A DNA stretch of 64,000 nucleotides, from assembly GCA_030762895.1 (NCBI GenBank), contig CM061070.1, positions 102,782,759 through 102,846,758 on the forward strand, written 5' to 3'. The translations under genes and the position numbers were made by a program. The notes below the pieces were generated by a model. It did no database searches and had not been told where the DNA came from. It worked only from the letters and a program-made list of their open reading frames with translations. Shown here piece by piece: positions 1 through 10,911 of the stretch (its first letter is position 1; each line of letters begins with the position of its first letter). Source of the stretch: Sophora flavescens (taxonomy: Eukaryota; Streptophyta; Magnoliopsida; Fabales; Fabaceae).

Positions 1-157
1 TTCTTGAATAACCCGTAGATAAAAAAATACCTTATTTTCTTTTTTAGTTTTCTCATTTGTATTTTTCTTCACTTTTTAATTAAATTAATCTACACTATAT
101 CCTTCAATAAGTTAAACTTTTTATTAACATAATTATATTATAATTTTAGGATGTTAC
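1..157. other. AT-rich left flank, no gene seen
   Basis: AT-rich sequence with no open frame or element end that I can recognise. It is not repeated elsewhere in the window. It marks the unique side of the breakpoint at 158, where the repeated block begins. Confidence 0.4.
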
Positions 158-272
158 AGAGGGTAAAGTAAATTCATCTATACCCTTAAGCAAACTAGGT
201 GAATGCTACCATGCACCTCCATTACTTTGGTGCAGGTTGCTCTTTAAATCACAGGCACACATTTATTAATAA

Positions 273-1544
273 GGCAAAACTATTTGTTTGGTCCCTTAAG
301 TTTATTTCTTTTTTCAACATGGTCCCCTAAGTTTATTTCGTGTCAAATAGGTCCCTTAAGTTAGGTTTGGGTGACAAACTTAGGCTATTTTTACCATACC
401 TCCTGGATCTGTCATCTCCTGACCTACGTGGCACTCCGAACCTAGTTGGCACCGCTGACTTATCAATAAATATAATAAATTAATAATTTTAAAAAATAAT
501 AAATAAAATTTATTTCTTTTTTTTTTTCATATTCTATCCCTTCATCTTCTTCAACCCCCCCACCCCCTCAAAACTAGACACGTAAAAATCCACCACCACC
601 CCATCCTACCCTTAAATCCATCTCCACCCCACCCATCCCTATCCTACCCTTAACTCCATCTCCAGATTGTCGTGAATGGCATGAATTGGGGAGGAGAAAC
701 AGAACGCAATGTATTCCCCATAAACCAAAATAACACAACATTCCTCTGTTTTCCTCCTCCTCTTATCATCCCCCTCCTACCCTTTCCATCAACATCACCG
801 CCCTCCTCTCCCCTCTCACCACCCATCGCCATCCCCGACATCCTCTGCTACCATGTCCTCCTCCAATTCCTCTCCAAAATCCATGTCCGACCTCCGCTCC
901 CTCCCTCCCACCGGCAAACTTGTCACCACCCTCCTCCAAACAACGAGACGCAACCCAAACAACTTAGGCTCGGTGAACATCACGTGCGGCCCTCAATCCG
1001 ACGTCGTATCCGTCCACCCACCTTCCCCTTACTCCCCATCAAACGCCACCATTTTATCCCTCGTCAAAACCCTACCATACAACATGTCTCCTTCGAGATC
1101 TGCATTCATCAAGAACTAGGGGGGAAAATTCGAAGAGGAAAAGCTGAATGGGGAGAGAGACTTGCGGGTTGCTGTTTAGAGATGGACCAGGAACTGCCGC
1201 CGCCCAGTTGCCGTCGTCGCTATCCAGTCATCGTCGCTCCTGGGCAAGGTTGGCCAGTGGGTTCTGGAAGAATAGATGAAGAGGATAAAGAGAATAATAA
1301 AAAAATATTTATTTTATTTATTTTTTAAATTTATTATTTTATTATATTTATTGACACATCAGTGGTGTCAGGTAGGTTCGGATTGCCACGTAGGTTCGGA
1401 GATGACAGACCCTAGAAGAATGGTAAAAATAGCCTTAGTTTGTCCCCCAAACCTAACTTATGGGACCTATTTGACACAAAATAAACTTAAGGGACCAAAT
1501 CGAAAAAAGAAATAAACTTAAGGGACCAATGAAGTAGTTTTGCC
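273..1544. mobile_element. Non-autonomous Mutator-like element (MULE), copy 1
   Basis: The ends GGCAAAACTA and TAGTTTTGCC open long terminal inverted repeats of roughly 200 bp. These are recognisable from GGTCCCTTAAGTTTATTTC on the left and its complement on the right. The element is flanked by an exact 9-bp direct repeat TATTAATAA at 264-272 and 1545-1553; long TIRs with a 9-bp target duplication are the hallmark of the Mutator superfamily. No transposase is encoded in the 1.27 kb. The interior is C/G-richer than the TIRs and looks like captured sequence, so it may be a Pack-MULE. The orientation of any cargo is unknown. Confidence 0.85.
560..1265. other. GC-richer interior of MULE, possible captured gene fragment
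   Basis: Between the AT-rich TIRs lies CT-rich, higher-GC sequence with open frames on the plus strand (853-1119, 672-1328). They are Ser/Pro-rich and low in complexity. The matching frame in the second copy is shifted by small indels, so no coding constraint between copies is evident. I do not recognise a source gene. The base composition contrasts sharply with the flanks, as expected for a captured exon or promoter, but this is inference. Confidence 0.3.
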
Positions 1545-2322
1545 TATTAATAAAAAAGGGATAATTGAGATTAAATGATTAAAAATAATAAAATTACAAT
1601 ATTGTCCTTCATCCCTTTCCCACCTCACCTCCATCTCACCCTACTCAAATGTCAGTTCCATCTCCGCTCTACCGGGAAGGTAGCAACATCGCATCTCTCC
1701 ACCACAATACCCCCTCAATTCAACCGCTAAACCGCACCTTCCCGCTGTAACACTGCAGTTCAGCCACGCGCCTATCAACAACGAACATATTAGTCGCGAA
1801 TAGAACCAATCCCTATTTCGAGCCGTTATCAAAAGCTTCTCAATTGTGCCATCAAAGCAACACCATGGACGATGCATCTTTCGTATCCGCAAACCAGATA
1901 GTCACATTGTGCTCCTCCCCTTCAGGTCGCTTGATCCGTGACCACTGAAGCGGCTCCGTTGGTCCCTTGTCGTGCCGCCATCTCTCTTTTTCTCAACCAC
2001 CATACATCGCCACTACCACGTACATCGCCTCACGATCCAGACGGTGTCACCGCCGTCGCTGTCCACGGCATAGCTTCACTCAAACCAAAGCCGCGTTATA
2101 AAAATACTAATCTAAAAAAGTATACGTAATTTTAAAACAAGGCCAAATTTGTCATTTTATATAACATAAATAAACTGAAAAAATAAAAACAAACAAAAAT
2201 AAAAAATTTAATTCAAAACTAATAAAATATAAAATATAAAGTAAAAATAAAATATTAATATACAATTATAGAAATAATTTGAATTAATAAAAATATTAAA
2301 AATATTTTTTATTTTATCACAA

Positions 2323-3344
2323 GACTAATTTTATTATTTTAAAAAACAGAGAAATAGAAAAAATATTCTAATAATTAATTATATATTTAAATAAAAAATA
2401 AACATAAAAATTTAGTTTTTTTATAAAAAAAATAAATTAAACAATATTTTAAAAATTTTAAAAATTATATGTAATTTTAAAACAAGGGTAATTTTGTTAT
2501 TTTATATCATTTTAATAATTTAAAATATAAAAACCTAAAATCTAATAAAATATGAAAATATTTACAATAAAAACGAAAAATTTAAAATTCATATTAAAAT
2601 TATAATGTTATCTAGTTAGTTATCTGGTGGACATCAAACGTCGGATAGGAGAACAACTTATTATGCTCATATCCTATCCTACTCCTATTCTGCTATCTTA
2701 TTCTATCAGCCCCTATCTTATCCTGACAACCGAACGAGCCCTAAAGGGACTATAAATTTTGAAGTGCACAAATCCAAATTGCCTTAAGCATTTTCTATAA
2801 AATTACAACTCTCAAGCATAATCTCACAAAAACACCACCTCACTCACCCACAATTCCAAGATTTGGATTAATTGGCATGTAGGCATGGCAAAAGAGTACG
2901 AACCACCCCGATTTTGATGGGGAAACCTCGCTTTGACGGACTTGACTGCGAACCCACCCCGCCATTTGAAAATTACAAAACTATCCTTAATTATAAAGTT
3001 ATATATGGTTTATATCTCCTGATTCTTGATTTTTTTTAGATAGCTAGAAATTATTCTTAATTTTTTTATTATTTCAAATTATAGTTCTTCGAAATTTTCT
3101 CTTAAAAAGTCTCGTAATAAAATTTTCATCACATTTTTGTAAAGGATAAAAGTTTCTAAAAATGCATATTGCATAGCTAGGGCATGGAACATCCTCAAAA
3201 TTTTTGCTACATGAAACGTTTTTGGCAGCGTCAATATCCAACATGCCTGTTTGGGAGTAGTCACATTTCCCAGTGCCAATATACAGCATGTCTATTTGGC
3301 ATAGTCACGTTTTTGCTACATGAAATATCAAGATACTGGAACAT
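2323..3344. other. AT-rich spacer with short repeat remnants
   Basis: No gene is seen. 2323-2620 is very AT-rich. 2790-2875 resembles the stretch at about 24110-24190 inside the TRIM-like element (shared wording such as AATCTCAC and AAGATTTGGA), so a remnant of that family is likely. Around 3215-3360 the phrase TTTTTGCTACATGAAA recurs several times with GTAGTCACGTTTTT-like pieces, apparently small duplications at the edge of the next repeat. Confidence 0.4.
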
Positions 3345-3989
3345 TTTTGCTACATGAAATTATGGAGATACAAAGTGTCTTTGCATGGATTTGGCAGTAG
3401 TCACGTTTTTGGTTTCTCTAACGAAAATCTGTAGTTCCAAGTGAGGCTAGCAGCAGCATGGAAACGAAGCTGCCAAGGTGGCTAGACACTGCTAGGACCA
3501 TCTTCATGAAATTAGTTTTTGAATGAGTTTGGAACTAAATCACGTGGGACCTGCACATTTCTGGTGACTTGATTTTTTCTCTTTCATTTGAACTCTAAAT
3601 AACACGTAGGTCCATGCTTTATTTCCCTCCAATTGCAATTCACATTCTTTATCAATTTCACTTTGAAACAGCACTCTAATGTGAACCAAGGCAAATTTTT
3701 TTCTTCAATTTTCACTTCAAATCACGTGGGACTCACTTCAATTTTGCTTGGAATATATGTATATCACTGAAGATACATTCCTGATTCTTTTAATTGAGAT
3801 GTGTTATCATCAAAGATGCAGCCCTTATCTTCTTTGTCCTTCATATCTTTTTAAAAATCACAAAATAAGAAAATCATGAGAAAATTAGCTAAAATCTAAT
3901 TAAAATTAATTAAATGCACATATTGACTCTAAAATAATCAAAATAGGAAAACAAAGTCTAATTTGGGTTAAATCAAGCACTTAACTCAA
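3345..3989 (+). repeat. Retroelement-like repeat R, copy 1
   Basis: About 645 bp that occurs three times: here, and as both arms of the palindrome at 27025-28289. It carries repeated CACGTGGGACTCACTTCAATTT-type wording and an AT-rich end that resembles in style the gypsy LTR end at 40300-40520. It stops abruptly at TTAACTCAA, next to the CACTA-type gene. An LTR or LTR-UTR fragment of a gypsy element is my best guess; no TSD or primer-binding site is visible. Confidence 0.6.
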
Positions 3990-4019
3990 GGTGGGTATAT
4001 CACTTTGGAGAAGGATTTG

Positions 4020-4757
4020 ATGGAGAAGAAATTGAAGAAGAGGCAGGAGAAGTTGAAAGAGATGATAGCAGCAGGAGAGGCAGCTGAGGACACAGTTGTT
4101 GATCCTCCGTCTCCAACCCGATGCGAGGAGTGTTGGGTGGAGGGCCGAAAGACAAAAAAAATGAGATTTTAAGGTTGAAGCCACATGCATTGTGGCAGAA
4201 AAGATTTAAGTAACAAACTAACTGCCTTTCTATTTGATATTTGTAACACATGCATTGTCTTACACGTTTTTAATTTCGTCTTTGTAAGAGGAGCTGGAGG
4301 AAAAAAGCTCGCAAGGCTCATTCGTTCCACATGGACGTCAGGATATCTTGGTCACTGCCTTAGCAAAGACGACCACCCTGGTCGGGTCCGTGGTGTTCCA
4401 AGGACGATGGGCATTAAGAAATTTTGTGGATCATGCACGTCACGTAGGCGGGTCGAGCAAGCGATCGATAAGGAAGAGCTTAAAGAAGAGGTTAAACGGG
4501 AGCTCATTGCCAACCCGACATTTACAGATCAGCTGATGAGAGGATTGCTAACGAACCCAGCCTTCACGCGGATGCTTATGAAGCAGCTTTCATCCTTGGC
4601 TTCCCAAGAAACAGTGGGAGTTGCCCAACCTACACATGTGAGCACAAAAGAGAGTTGTCCAAAGACACATGTGGAGGTGGATGAGTTGCCAAAGCGGGAG
4701 TTGGAGTTGAAACAGCGGGAGTTTGAGTTTGCGCAGCGAGAGTTCGAGTTGTCCTAG
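4020..4757 (+). pseudogene. CACTA (En/Spm)-type accessory transposase gene fragment, copy 1
   Basis: The reading frame from ATG 4020 gives a Lys/Glu-rich start (MEKKLKKRQEKLKEM). Downstream is the PHGRQDIL...HPGRVRGVP signature found in plant Ptta/En/Spm-type transposon proteins, followed by a charged coiled-coil-like tail ending at TAG 4755-4757. The gene is dead here. The intron donor and acceptor that are intact in the second copy (28507 and 28587) are altered, and the two halves of the HGRQDIL/HPGRVRG motif lie in different frames. A hAT element sits 30 bp downstream, beyond which a protease-like part of the same element seems to continue. Family assignment rests on the motif only. Confidence 0.6.
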
Positions 4758-4787
4758 GTATTCTCATAATGATCATGGCTTCTCGAT

Positions 4788-7003
4788 TAGGGGTGAGCAG
4801 GACCCGTCCTGACCCGAAAGGTTCGGACCGGGTCAGACCCGGACCCTATTTGAAAATGGGACGAACCCGTGTCCTTTTTGGTGACCCTAAGGCGGGTTTG
4901 GGACGGGTTAGGGTTACCCTTCAGGTCACCCGATCCGGCCCGCATATACTCATGCAATTGTTTTCTAAGAACTACACTTACTGATATACTGATGTCGTGA
5001 CCAGTAGTCCACTTCGTTCGTGAGATTGTATTTCATTTCACCCTCCTCTCATCGACAATGACCTAGGGTTCCCCTCGTCAACATTTTTTGTATCACGCCT
5101 CCCCTTACCGCCACCGTCTGCCGCACTACGACTGACCCCCACCGTCCGGCGCTCATAGTTCCCCTCCCCCCCCCCCCCCTCTCAGTTTCACCGAGAATGA
5201 AATAGGGTTCCCCTACTCTTGCGTTCATTGCGCCGTGCCGCTCCTGACCACCACTGTCCGCCGTACTGTGCCTACCACCACCTTCCGCCGCACCTGGTCC
5301 CCCTTCTCTCTATCTCACTTAGTATCTCATATTAGGGTTATTGCACTTCACTTTCTCGTGCTATCAAGTACCAGGTAGAGATGCTTACTTTTCAATTAAA
5401 TTCGTGTAATTTCTATTATTATTTTTTCATTTCATATCTCATCTCCCTTTTATTTGTTCTGATTTCTTCAATTTCAAATTGTATCGCGAGATAAAGGGGA
5501 GCCCTCTTCCAACGTTTTGCACTGAGTCTGTTTTGACTGTCCTGAGTGTGCTTGAAGTTGTATTGCAAAGATTCCACTTGTGAAAGTAAAGACAAGCTGC
5601 ACGACAGGTTTGTTCATTGTCTTTCTTTTTCACTTTACCTCTTCACAGAATTAACCTAGAGCATTTAAGGATTACTGTATTCAAGGATTTCTTAGAGTTT
5701 GTCCCTGAAGTATGCATCACATTTGGCATTTAGGTGATTGCATTCAGCTTAGGGTTCAAAGACCTGCTCTGCTTGTTTCAAATTTATAGTTTTGTAACAT
5801 GTTCATATTTGCCTTGGCTTATACTGCTGCTTAGTTTTGTAATATATGTTCATGTGTTTATTTTTAGCTTAGCCTTTTGTTTATTGGCGATTGTCTATTT
5901 CTAACTCCTAATAGTTGATTCATCTTCTGAAACTGATGACTGGGAGTCTACTTTTGAGTATATTTCGTTGACAACTACCCATAATAATGTTTGTGCTTAG
6001 TCCACTGCTTCACATTCCTATGTGCACATACTTTCTAGAATCTTGGACAAATGTACCATATTTTGAGAGCTTTGCATTTGGGATAGACCTTTCCTTATGT
6101 GATCTGTAGAATGAAATTAGTTCCATGTCATAAAAATAAAGGGTTGCCTTCTAATAAATTTTATGTATGTTGAAAATGTATTTTCTTTCTTGTTCACTTG
6201 TTTATATGAGATTGGTCACTAATGCATCACATTGTCTTTTCTTGCACTGGATAGGTTATGTACATGAAGTTCTTTTTGGGTTGGAATGTATGGAACCAGA
6301 ACAGAGACATAAATACATTAGACTTCATTGATTTTTCTGCGTGCAGTTCTATGGGACAAAGTCTTCTTAATTACAAGCACTTTTTGCATTGCTGATTGGT
6401 TAAAGGCCATTTCTATTGATGAGGTAATAGATTTTATATGAAGCTTTGGATAGGGCAACATATTATATATGTTGTACTCTATTTATAGAGAAACTTAATG
6501 TGTCATTGTTTGGTTCCTTTCAGGAATCTAAAAAGCAGAAGATAATGGGCAGTCAAGCAGAAGACAGTGTGTCATTAATAGGCTATACATATTTAGATGG
6601 ACTATTAGTGTGTCCAGCAAAAGGAAGTTAGCTGTGCAGTCACTAAAGTAGTTATTAGTGTTTCAATTGTGTTATATTGGGAGTATCCATCCCTCTAGAC
6701 TGCATAGACAATGGTAGAAACATGTTATTCACATCACATTATCATATAATGTTGTGCTATTAGTTTACAAAGTATCAATTTTTTCTCTTTATGAAATTAA
6801 TTAATTCAATTTTCAAAGGATCAATTTCATTTCGGGACAACTCAGTCTCATCCCTTCTTGGCCCGGTCTTAAACCAACCTGCACATGATCGGGTTCCTAC
6901 GGGTTTAAGGACGGGTTAGGGTTCAAAAATTGGCCCGATCAATGTTTAGGACCGAGTGAGGGACAAGCTCAACCCGTCCCAACCCGTCCAATGCTCACCC
7001 CTG
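4788..7003. mobile_element. Non-autonomous hAT element, 2.2 kb
   Basis: The left end TAGGGGTGAGCA and right end TGCTCACCCCTG form a terminal inverted repeat. Related GGGACGGGTTAGGGTT words lie just inside both ends. The flanking 8-bp repeats are TTCTCGAT (4780-4787) and TTCTCAAT (7004-7011), seven of eight matching, as expected of hAT. No transposase frame is present. The interior has a CT-rich stretch with a poly-C run near 5167-5180 and long AT-rich non-coding sequence. It inserted into the CACTA-type gene region. A 26-bp direct duplication follows the right end. Confidence 0.75.
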
Positions 7004-7059
7004 TTCTCAATTACTTATGTTTTCTTTATTCTCAATTACTTATGCTTTCTTTATCTACA

Positions 7060-7576
7060 ATTGTAGGCAAAGTCGAAGCCTATCTCGCATCGTTTGTCTC
7101 CACTTGCTCGTTTGTTAGCATTTGGTGAGGATTTTACGTTCTACGCTTTTGAATTTCCGCTGGAACACAATGGATGACTGGAGCACTGAACCCCAACTAT
7201 TTTTCGATTCACCGATGAAGATATTAGTCAGTTTTGCACAGATGGTGAGTGGGTGGCCAACACGGTTCCAAGTCATACTTCATCCTTCTAGTCATACTAT
7301 CGTCTTTGTAGGCTCGCTGCACAAGGACTCGTCGAAGGAGGTGGTGGCCTCATTCAATACATACGTAAACTTCTACTCAATTTAATTTGTACCATTTGCT
7401 TTTATTTTATTACACATGAACATATAATTGACATGAATATTTTGTTTATGATAGCGCTATGAAGGCATGTAGCATATCTTGTGCCAATGGGAAAAGTAGG
7501 ATTTCAAAGTCAAAAACAAATCCTGAATGTATTATCCTCAATGTAAGTAGTTTATTAAATAGTAATTAATATTATA

Positions 7577-7624
<48 letters not shown>

Positions 7625-7975
7625 TTAATTGACATTAAATTTCATTTCTTTTGTAATCTCGTTATCAGCCAGATAGTTGGTCGTGTGCGCATTATGTGAT
7701 GTTTCATATGTTGAACATCGTCTACTCATCTATTACCGAGGGAGGGAAGAAGGTAATTAATTAAACATGTTATTTAATTATATTTTATTTTTGGTGATGA
7801 CTTAATTTAATGTTTATTTTATTTGAACTCGTGCAAGCTTTTAGCGATCATTCTCCTATTGAGAAAGAAGATTTTAAAGACTTGAGGATGCGATTTGCAT
7901 ACTTCTTTTTTAAGTATGTTGCAGAAAAAGGAGTAGAAAAGAAATCTCCTTCATACTTAGAGGATAATATGTAGT
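7060..7975 (+). pseudogene. CACTA-associated Ulp1-like (C48) protease remnant
   Basis: Discontinuous exon-like pieces at about 7060-7385, 7450-7545, 7665-7755 and 7835-7975 are separated by AT-rich intron-like sequence. The third piece reads PDSWSCAHYVMFHML, which aligns in style with the QPGSVECGYYVMRYM block around the catalytic cysteine of Ulp1-like proteases carried by plant CACTA and Mutator elements. The usual Gly after the Cys is Ala here. The last piece ends in an open frame to TAG 7972-7974. Frames in the first piece are interrupted by stops. Together with 4020-4757 it probably formed one CACTA element. Moderate confidence, from motif resemblance only. Confidence 0.45.
7580..7619. 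repeat. (AT)n microsatellite
   Basis: About 40 bp of uninterrupted AT dinucleotides in an intron-like gap of the protease remnant. Confidence 0.95.
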
Positions 7976-8309
7976 TGTATGAATTTACATTTTATATTGA
8001 TATATTGGACTTGTGTTAGTTAGTATAGAACATATTATGAATTTTTCATGTATAGTGGCCTAGCTAGTGTAGAATATATTCTGAATTGTGTTAAGGAAAA
8101 TTATGTATAATTGTGACTAGCTAGTTCTGAATATATTGGAATGCAAATGCATGAGTAAATTTATGTGCAAAGTTCTCCATGGACAGGTTAGTGGGTGTGT
8201 ACAAATTTTGTAATATGTGCAAATTCTGTTGAATTATGTATTCTGGACTGTTAATGTATGCAGGGAGCTGTGAAAAGGATATTTCTTAACCAGAATTTTT
8301 TTAAAAAAT

Positions 8310-8455
8310 TACTTTTAACGTCTGTTGTTTATACAAAAGACGTTAAAAGTAAACTTTAACGTCGGTTAACAACAGACGTTAAAAGTGTGACTTTTAACAT
8401 CGGATGTATTAATGTCTGGTATTTTTTTGACATTAAAAGTAACTTTCAATAGAGG
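8310..8455. repeat. CACTA subterminal inverted repeats
   Basis: The words ACTTTTAACGTC and GACGTTAAAAGT alternate in both directions at least six times. Clusters of this kind are usual just inside the ends of legume CACTA elements. The element end itself (CACTA terminus) is missing; the sequence passes straight into a truncated LTR at about 8456. Confidence 0.6.
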
Positions 8456-8992
8456 AGGTAAATCCTACTCTCCTTAAGTCGAAATATTGTTCGTTACGTT
8501 TCTTAAGTTATCTTTCGTTTCGGTTATCGAAATTCGGTTCCGTTTTCGAATTTGAACTCGTGGTAACGTGCGCTTCACAATGTGGTATCTAGGTGAATTT
8601 TTAAGGGCTCCGAGGCCCTAGAATTGTGTGAGGCAGAATCGTGAGGAGTAGAGGACGAGTGATTTCATTACGTTCCAGTCATTGTACGATTTTCCAGGTT
8701 GGGGAAAGAAACCATTTAACGTCAGAAATGGTAAAGTGACACTTAATTCGATAATGGCGTAGGGCGACCTAAACCCTACTAGAGAGCGAATAACGGACAA
8801 TGTCCATATCACATTAGGGACTACTTAGTGGTACCAATGATGATATTGAAATTGTACGTTTATCGTCCTAACGTATAAAATATATTATTTTATTATTTCT
8901 GATTGCTTGCTTTGACTGATTGGACTGTTTGGACTGCTATTGATAATTGATGGATGATAGTATAAGTATTGAAATTATTCTGAATATATTTA

Positions 8993-9050
<58 letters not shown>

Positions 9051-9051
9051 T
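8993..9051. repeat. (ATT)n microsatellite
   Basis: About 20 uninterrupted ATT/TTA triplets inside the truncated LTR. Confidence 0.95.
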
Positions 9052-9780
9052 TGTATATCTTGAAATGATTGTAATGATGACATGATGTGAAGATGGTAAT
9101 GATTTTGTTTAGAGATTGAATAATGATAAGATATGATGAGTCATGGTGATGTATGTGGGAAATTCATAATACATGAGATAGTAGTGCCTAACTGAGATAA
9201 TTATTGTAATATGGTGATGAGAATTATGAGATGTAATTATGATTGAGGTTATCTAATAGTGATGAGAGGTTAATGTACTAGGGGGTGACCTGAAACAGGG
9301 GCTGTGATATGGTGACCTGAAATGGAATTTATGATCCAGTGTTGGGGCACTGGGGTTTGATTTCTCGGAGGGTTTTCCCAGGATTTCAGACTATCGGCAG
9401 GACCACCCCAGAGAGTATTTTATAGTTCATACGTTGCATAAACAGCCTGGCCGAGGGATCGGGATGTGCACCGAGGAGATTTGTGCAACTATAGTGCCAT
9501 TGCTTTGCATGGGCATCCTCCCTTAGCGGACGAGGATGTGCGCCGAAGGCTCTAGAGACGGGGTATTGTGGATATCCGGATATGTGGCCAAACGTGGTGA
9601 TTCATACAGCATTGCATTGCATCATGATGGAGGGTAGAGGAAAAATCTTAGACGTGCTGTTATAGAATTAAATGTTGCTAAACCCTTTCCACGTTTGATG
9701 TTATATTGTTTCTTATCCCTCTTTCTTTTGTTGTGGTGTTGTTTTATTTTATTTTTGCACCTTAGATCCTGAGTTCGGAG

Positions 9781-10380
9781 ATGGCACATTGGGATCATCC
9801 GTGGATGACCCAGGATGCGGGGTTCCCCCTCACGGGGACATTTGAGTTTGTGGACCCTAACGGGTGGCTAGTGGACCCGGTTACTCGTTTCACTGTATAT
9901 ACGGGTCCCATTTCTATTACGACCGGACTTGGGCTGGGGGCTCCCCTAGGTTTTGTTGGTACTTTTAGAGCCGGCATGACCCTCTCCTTCCCTATCGGAC
10001 ATCCGGACGGGCAGATACATCTGATGCCACCGATGCCGGGCATGACCCCAGTTCCTTTCATGGTACCCTTTGGGGTACTTGTGCCAGGACCTGCGCCAGC
10101 ACCTGCACATGCACCAGAGCCAGTGCTTGCACCGCAACCCGAGGACGATCCAGTTGCACCAATTCCGGACCCGATGCCTGCTCCCGAGGCATCAGCACCT
10201 CCTGAGGTCAGAGCTACAGGTTCGACGTCTTCACGAGTATCCTCCAGACTACATCCCAGGGATAACAGAATTTATCGACATATGTTCCAGCAACCATCAG
10301 ATAGGAGCTCTTCCAGTGGCATCATAGGAATGGCTGGACCATCAGGACCACGAGATGCTAGTGAGGGTGGTAGCAGATGA
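9781..10380 (+). CDS. LTR-embedded ORF, Pro/Ala-rich, unknown function
   Basis: A 199-codon ATG-started frame lying near the 3' part of the truncated LTR. It is higher in GC than its surroundings. The N-terminal ~95 residues are rich in Gly, Pro and Met; residues about 97-145 are a Pro/Ala/Glu-rich linker (PAPAPAHAPEP); the end is Ser/Gly-rich. A long pyrimidine tract and TGCACCTTAG precede it, and the frame is open from this acceptor-like site (9766) to the stop. An analogous frame follows a similar site in the LTR at 34874-39330. I do not recognise the protein. It may be a spliced exon of an LTR-driven transcript or a chance frame. Confidence 0.3.
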   Translation: MAHWDHPWMTQDAGFPLTGTFEFVDPNGWLVDPVTRFTVYTGPISITTGLGLGAPLGFVGTFRAGMTLSFPIGHPDGQIHLMPPMPGMTPVPFMVPFGVLVPGPAPAPAHAPEPVLAPQPEDDPVAPIPDPMPAPEASAPPEVRATGSTSSRVSSRLHPRDNRIYRHMFQQPSDRSSSSGIIGMAGPSGPRDASEGGSR

Positions 10381-10729
10381 TAGCTCAGGTCAGTGCTATT
10401 TGTTTAGGTGTGTGTGAGGTTTTTCATGTATTTTGAGATGGGACTGGGTGTGGAGAGTCGGTGAGACATCTTTTATGTTGTATTTTGATGTATTTTGTTA
10501 TCTCACCAGTCTGTACATATTGGGATCCTACTGATTGGATTTCCTTCACAGTACTGTACCCAGGTTGTGATGTATATATTGATGCATGTATGTATATGTA
10601 TGTTTATACATGATGTTTTATATTGTAAGTTTTAATTTCTTTACAGTTTTAGTAACCACTTAATGCTAAAAAAACGTTTAGGTTTAAATAATTTCGGGTT
10701 TTTCTTTAATGGGACGTCGAGGCGTCTCA

Positions 10730-10911
10730 ATACCACATTAAGCTGGAATATAAATACTATATGTAATATAAATGTTTGATATCGCGTTCGGACTCATTAC
10801 CCAACTTCTAAGCATAGTCAATATCTGATGCGGATTCAACTAGACACGGCCAGTACCAACAACCTAAACCTCACAGTCTGATCAGAATCAAACTGCTCTG
10901 ATACCACTTAA
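10730..10911 (-). mobile_element. 5' leader and PBS of a Ty3/gypsy element (minus strand)
   Basis: Read on the minus strand, the sequence next to the reversed LTR has TGGTATCAGAGC at 10895-10906, the initiator-Met tRNA primer-binding site used by many plant LTR elements. About 165 bp of untranslated leader follows and is then cut off at 10730, beside the end of the preceding LTR. No gag follows. Confidence 0.75.

Larger units (their letters stand above)
158..2322 (+). repeat. Duplicated block A, copy 1
   Basis: This block recurs at 21620-23797 with scattered substitutions and small indels. Homology begins abruptly at AGAGGGTAAAG and ends at ATCACAA; flanks on both sides differ. Both copies carry the same Mutator-like insertion at the same site, followed by about 570 bp of matching non-coding sequence and an AT-rich tail from about 2130. 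Because the nested insertion is shared, the block was copied after that insertion. I see no gene in 1554-2322. Confidence 0.85.
8456..10729 (+). mobile_element. Chromovirus-like LTR, 5'-truncated
   Basis: The right end GGGACGTCGAGGCGTCTCA resembles the end of the LTR at 39301-39330. An internal block near 9480-9510 (CTATAGTGCCATTGCTTTGC) matches the reversed LTR at about 11680-11705. The expected start (TGTAACACCC or similar) and the first ~150 bp of the family are absent, so it is truncated at the junction with the CACTA repeats. No TSD could be identified. No gag or pol follows, so it is a solo or fragmentary LTR. It contains an ATT microsatellite and a 199-codon ORF. Confidence 0.65.

Noticed and set aside
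672..1328. 218-codon plus-strand frame in the first MULE
   Set aside because: Low-complexity Pro/Ser/His content with no homology signal; the equivalent frame in the second copy is broken by indels, so coding constraint is unlikely.
8618..8812. 64-codon minus-strand frame
   Set aside because: Short chance frame inside a truncated LTR.
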